A DNA stretch of 64,000 nucleotides, from positions 6,595-70,594 of the forward strand of contig CAYMCO010000029.1 in the NCBI GenBank assembly GCA_964388955.1. Reading direction: 5' to 3'. The position numbers and the translations under genes were made by a program. Source of the stretch: CAYMCO01 sp964388955. Its GTDB lineage: Bacteria > Chloroflexota > Anaerolineae > Anaerolineales > E44-bin32. Under the pieces are notes generated by a model. The model made no database searches. It was not told the origin of the DNA and saw only the letters and a list, made by a program, of their open reading frames with translations. This document shows, one piece after another, positions 60,900-64,000 of this stretch (position 1 is the first letter of the stretch; every line of letters begins with the position of its first letter).

Positions 60900-61310
60900 A
60901 TGCGGCTGAAAGCGTTCGAGGAAATCGAGCACACGGCGGATTGGGCGCTGCGCGTCACTGGGGCAGACCTGGCGGATCTGCTGCGGAACGCCGCCGAGGG
61001 TATGCTCAGCCTCTCCGGCGCCAAAGCCGCAGACTCCAAGCCACAGCGCCATGAATTTGACATAACGGCGCCCGATCGGGAGACACTGCTAGTGTCATGG
61101 CTGGAGGACATCCTATATGAGATGGAGACCCGGCGTGTGACCTTCGACCATTTCGAGCTTGAGATCGAAGGGGAATACAGGCTGCGGGGAGAGGCGCAGG
61201 AATATCCACTGGAGCGCATCCTGAAATTCATCAAAGCGGTCACCTTCTCCGATCTCGATATCGAGGATGTGCCGGACGGACTGAAGACCCGGGTGGTTTT
61301 TGACGTCTGA
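60900..61310 (+). CDS. Archease
   Basis: 136 residues. FEEIEHTADWALRVTG at the start, SLLVSWL-like ETLLVSWLEDILYEMETRR in the middle and IKAVTFSDLDIED near the end fit archease, including the metal-binding acidic residues. Archease activates the RNA ligase RtcB and speeds its guanylylation. No rtcB is found in the window. The ATG at 60900 follows a TATACT by six bases, so it is preferred over 60855. Confidence 0.93.
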   Translation: MRLKAFEEIEHTADWALRVTGADLADLLRNAAEGMLSLSGAKAADSKPQRHEFDITAPDRETLLVSWLEDILYEMETRRVTFDHFELEIEGEYRLRGEAQEYPLERILKFIKAVTFSDLDIEDVPDGLKTRVVFDV

Positions 61311-61376
61311 AAGGGTGAAAAAAGGATTTGGAACGCGGCGCGGCTCACCCCGGTGACCGTCGTCAAGGGCTGAGCC

Positions 61377-62615
61377 CTAATCTCTGGGCGGCAGCAAACG
61401 CAGGAAACGCCGTTTGCCGACCCGCAGGATCATATCCGCAGGAAGATTCAGAGGGGCGTCCACATCACCCACCGTCTCCTCGCCCAGGTGAATCCCGCCT
61501 TGGGCAGCCAGGCGGCGCGCCTGGCTGTTGCTTCTTGCCAGCCCCGCCTCGCGCATCACCTCGAGCAATGATTCTCCGCGCTGCAATTGGTACTCGGGCA
61601 TGTCCTCCGGGCTCTTCCCGGCCTGGAATACCCTGCGGAAGTGCTCCTCTGCCTGCGCCGCCGCGGGCTCCCCATGGTAGATGCTGACGACCTCATGGGC
61701 CAAACGCATCTTCGCATCGCGCGGATGTAGCTCCCCCGCGGCCGTTTCGCTCTCAATCGAGGCAATTTCCTTCGGCGACCAGCGCGTGACCAGTCGGAAG
61801 TAGTCTCCCATGGCCCGATCCGGGATGCTCATGACCTTGCCGTACATATCCTGCGGCGAGGCTTTGAGCGGGATGTGGTTGCCCAGCGACTTGCTCATCT
61901 TCACCACGCCGTCTGTGCCGGGCAGAATGCCCAAGATAATGGCGATGTTGGGGGCCACCCCTTTGACCTCCATCCACTTCCGCGCTGCCGTAACGATGTT
62001 GAAAAGCTGATCGCTTCCACCGATCTGCACATCGGCTCGCAGGTGAAAAGCGTCATAGGCCTGCATGAGCGCGTAGAAGAATTCGTGCAGGTAGATGGGG
62101 TCCCCGCCGTCGAACCGGTCCCGAAAGGTCTCGCGCCCCAGGAACTGCTGAATAGTGAAGGTCGACCCGATCTGAATCACATCCTCAAAGGTGAGCTTGG
62201 AGAGCCAGGCATCGTTGTATTCGACCCTCATCCGCCCAGGGACGAGGATCTTCTCGGCCTGCTCGGCGTAGGTCTCTGCGTTCTCGGCGGCGCGCTGCAG
62301 GCTGATCTGTTGGCGGACCTTGTCCTTGTCTGAGGGGTCTCCGATCAGGGAGGTGAAGCGGCCGATCACCATGATCACCTCATGACCAAGGTCCTGGAAC
62401 TGGCGCATTTTGCGCATCGGGACCGTGTGCCCGAGGTGCAGATCGGAGGTGCGCGGATCGAAGCCGCAGTACACGCGCAGCGGACGTCGCTCCTGATCGG
62501 CTTGCATCAGGCGTTCCCGCAGTTCGTCGGTCATCGCCTCCCGGAGGGAGCCGTCTCCGTAGGCCGTACCCTGCATCAACAAGGCCACCTGGTCATCGAT
62601 GGGAATTTCGGCCAT
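61377..62615 (-). CDS. tyrS: Tyrosyl-tRNA synthetase
   Basis: 412 residues of a class I synthetase. The HIGH motif is seen in DLHLGHTVPMRK and KMSKS in VVKMSKSLGNHIPL; YCGFDPRTSDL and the QIGGSDQLFNI segment bind tyrosine. The C-terminal S4-like RNA-binding domain runs from SQARRLAAQGGIHLG. Preceded by a leader of about 190 bases from a -10 like box (TATGAT, minus, at 62814-62809) with hairpins but no T-box motif. Confidence 0.96.
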   Translation of the reverse strand: MAEIPIDDQVALLMQGTAYGDGSLREAMTDELRERLMQADQERRPLRVYCGFDPRTSDLHLGHTVPMRKMRQFQDLGHEVIMVIGRFTSLIGDPSDKDKVRQQISLQRAAENAETYAEQAEKILVPGRMRVEYNDAWLSKLTFEDVIQIGSTFTIQQFLGRETFRDRFDGGDPIYLHEFFYALMQAYDAFHLRADVQIGGSDQLFNIVTAARKWMEVKGVAPNIAIILGILPGTDGVVKMSKSLGNHIPLKASPQDMYGKVMSIPDRAMGDYFRLVTRWSPKEIASIESETAAGELHPRDAKMRLAHEVVSIYHGEPAAAQAEEHFRRVFQAGKSPEDMPEYQLQRGESLLEVMREAGLARSNSQARRLAAQGGIHLGEETVGDVDAPLNLPADMILRVGKRRFLRLLPPRD

Positions 62616-62987
62616 TGTTCCAGTTCCTCCGCCGGTTCACATACAGAAATCAGCGCGGCGACTCGCGCCACGCTGCCAGATTGTTCGATTGAGCTGTCGG
62701 ACCGAGGTTCATCTCATGAGCATCGCGCGTGAGCAGTGGGGCGCCTATCGCCCCGCGGATGGATATAGCGAAGCATCCCCTGGGAGAGCTGCATTTCCAT
62801 CAGCGGATATCATACCATAAGCACCCGTCATTCCCCGGCGCGAGCAACGAGACTCGCTGCGACGCGCGTTGTCGCCTCGTGGGCTTCCTGTCTCTTGGAA
62901 GAGCGCCCGCTGCGGAAACCTCGGGTGACTGCCACCCAGGGGATATCTCGGAGGTCGATCTATCCGCCCCACGCGGCATTCGGCTCC
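62616..62987. other. tyrS leader and upstream gap
   Basis: No gene. On the minus strand a TATGAT at 62814-62809 could start a leader of about 190 bases with a GGGGCG-ATAGG-CGCCCC hairpin (about 62735-62755) and a second GC-rich stem near the start. No GGTGGNACC T-box antiterminator sequence is present. The -35 region is poor. Confidence 0.45.
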
Positions 62988-63602
62988 CTATGCATCGCCA
63001 ATGGAACCATCGGTTGGGGTCTCCTCGCCCGGCCGGCGGCAGATCCATGTGCCCTCGCCCCGGCGGAGATCCGTCAACCCCGCGCCCCCGACGATCAGTG
63101 AAGCAAGAGCGTCTCCTTCCACAAAGCCAAAGTTGAAGGGGCGGGCTGTGTTCGAGCCCAACCTAGTGGCGGTGCGGAAATGAAAACTCCCCTCGTCGCC
63201 CTGGACCGCGATTCGCCAGCTTCCCCCGACTTGTCCGGCCCGCAGTTCGCTCACCTCTCCCCATTTCAGGTGGACGTTCCGCACCGGGCTGCGGTAGTGG
63301 ATTCCTTCGGATGACACCCAGACTTGAGTATTCCGATCCATCCAGTTGCTGAAGGAGATCAGGGCGGCGGCCAATCCAAACCCAAGCAGAAGCAAGAGCG
63401 GGAAGATTTGGATGCTCCCGGTGCGCGCGAGCAGGATCCCGGTGACCGCCAGCATACCCAATGCGGAGAGCCAGGCGAAGCCCTCCCCGCGCCGGTTCGG
63501 CACCGCCGGCCGGAAGATCCTGTCCGATACCGGAGTGCGGGGCTCCTGCAGGAGCCCGGGGGTACGGCCCACGGATCCCCCCGCTCTCTCCCTGTCAGCC
63601 AT
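62988..63602 (-). CDS. Membrane-anchored protein with PH-like domain
   Basis: 204 residues. A disordered N-terminus (1-38), two membrane helices (about 43-85: WLSALGMLAVTGILLA and IFPLLLLLGFGLAAALISF), then a beta-rich domain with VWVSSEGIHYRSPVRNVHLKWGEVSELRAG typical of bacterial PH domains, ending in a polar tail. No enzyme motif. Its stop is about 370 bases from tyrS. Function unknown. Confidence 0.75.
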   Translation of the reverse strand: MADRERAGGSVGRTPGLLQEPRTPVSDRIFRPAVPNRRGEGFAWLSALGMLAVTGILLARTGSIQIFPLLLLLGFGLAAALISFSNWMDRNTQVWVSSEGIHYRSPVRNVHLKWGEVSELRAGQVGGSWRIAVQGDEGSFHFRTATRLGSNTARPFNFGFVEGDALASLIVGGAGLTDLRRGEGTWICRRPGEETPTDGSIGDA

Positions 63603-63769
63603 TTATTGATCCTCTCATACGTTGCCCTTCTTCGCATCCCGCAATCGCGCCGCAGATCCCCGCCACGCCGCGTAAGAACCGCGCAGTGATGCAGTCCGCC
63701 GGTCCGTGACCGCCCAATTGTACCGTCGGGGCCCATAGGAATGGTAGCCGCTGTGCGCAGTCGGTATTT
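63603..63769. other. Gap before the tandem repeat
   Basis: No gene seen. Probably contains the promoter of the PH-like gene, but I find no clear -35/-10 pair. Confidence 0.4.
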
Positions 63770-64000
63770 GCCGGGTAGCGAAGCCGGCCGACAGGTAACC
63801 CGATAAGGTGCGGATGCCGAGTAGCGAACCCGTTGTGTAGGGCGGCTTTGCTAGCCGCCTATGATTCCGCAAATGTGAGGATGCCGGGTAGCAATCCCGG
63901 CCTACAGGTAAGCCGATAAGGTGCGGATGCCGGGCAGCAAACCCGTTGTGTAGGGCGGCTTTGCTAGCCGCCTATGACTCCGCAAAGGTGGGGATGCCGG
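63770..64000. repeat. Tandem 113-bp repeat running off the right edge
   Basis: Two full units (63770-63882 and 63883-63995) and the first bases of a third. Each unit contains a GGCGGCT-TTGCT-AGCCGCC hairpin (63841-63859 and 63954-63972, exactly 113 bases apart) and a GCCGGG...CCCGGC-type palindrome (perfect in the second unit at 63883-63901). Units differ by a few substitutions. No ORF spans them. Confidence 0.85.

Noticed and set aside
63770..64000. Possible CRISPR array
   Set aside because: The 113-bp units are nearly identical throughout with no unique spacers, and there are no cas genes.

Overview
The window looks like a GC-rich chromosome segment from a member of Chloroflexota (Anaerolineae-like). 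This is inference: the gene set is core bacterial, the promoters are of the ordinary TTGACA/TATAAT type, and several layouts resemble Actinobacteria or Chloroflexota. These are a SufR-headed SUF cluster, two FHA-domain genes next to a RodA/PBP gene, and a SepIVA-like gene after coaD. The gaps also carry arrays of short permuted 'words' and palindromes that I associate with this phylum. There is no transposase, integrase, phage gene or CRISPR array, so the accessory content lies between the genes.

Left part (1-13.5 kb): a flippase-like membrane protein cut by the window edge, a GT-C glycosyltransferase and pyruvate phosphate dikinase. Then comes a complete SUF iron-sulfur assembly region: sufC-sufB-sufD-(98-aa unknown)-sufS-sufU-Rieske on the minus strand, and a SufR-like regulator plus a SufT-like protein on the plus strand. 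Both arms fire from one dyad-symmetric divergent promoter at 12.40-12.43 kb.

13.5-31.6 kb: a moxR-DUF58-DUF4129-ECF sigma-small membrane protein operon, a divergent DinG-type exonuclease-helicase, an M20 peptidase, a pair of ABC exporter half-subunits, EF-P with a cysteine-rich protein and a HAD-DinB fusion, tRNA-Leu(TAG), and trigger factor.

31.6-48.6 kb: clpP-clpX-DUF1028, a NagD-type phosphatase with rlmN, a histidine kinase, an isochorismatase-like hydrolase, rpe, rpmB, and a long operon of Asp23-fakA-degV-degV-recG-coaD-sepIVA-like ending at a clear terminator.

48.6-64 kb: pyrG, a roadblock protein, ffh-rpsP-khpA-rimM, then a cell-wall cluster fhaA-fhaB-mtnP-(RodA fused to a transpeptidase domain)-lipoprotein, then archease, tyrS, a PH-like membrane protein and the start of a 113-bp tandem repeat.

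The most unusual item is the RodA-PBP fusion. The SEDS half keeps its motifs, but the transpeptidase half has lost its catalytic Ser and Lys and its KTG motif. Also notable: several genes whose -10 box lies 6-8 bases from the start codon (leaderless mRNAs), dispersed repeat pairs linking distant gaps, and a gap of about 680 bp after the SUF operon packed with hairpins.
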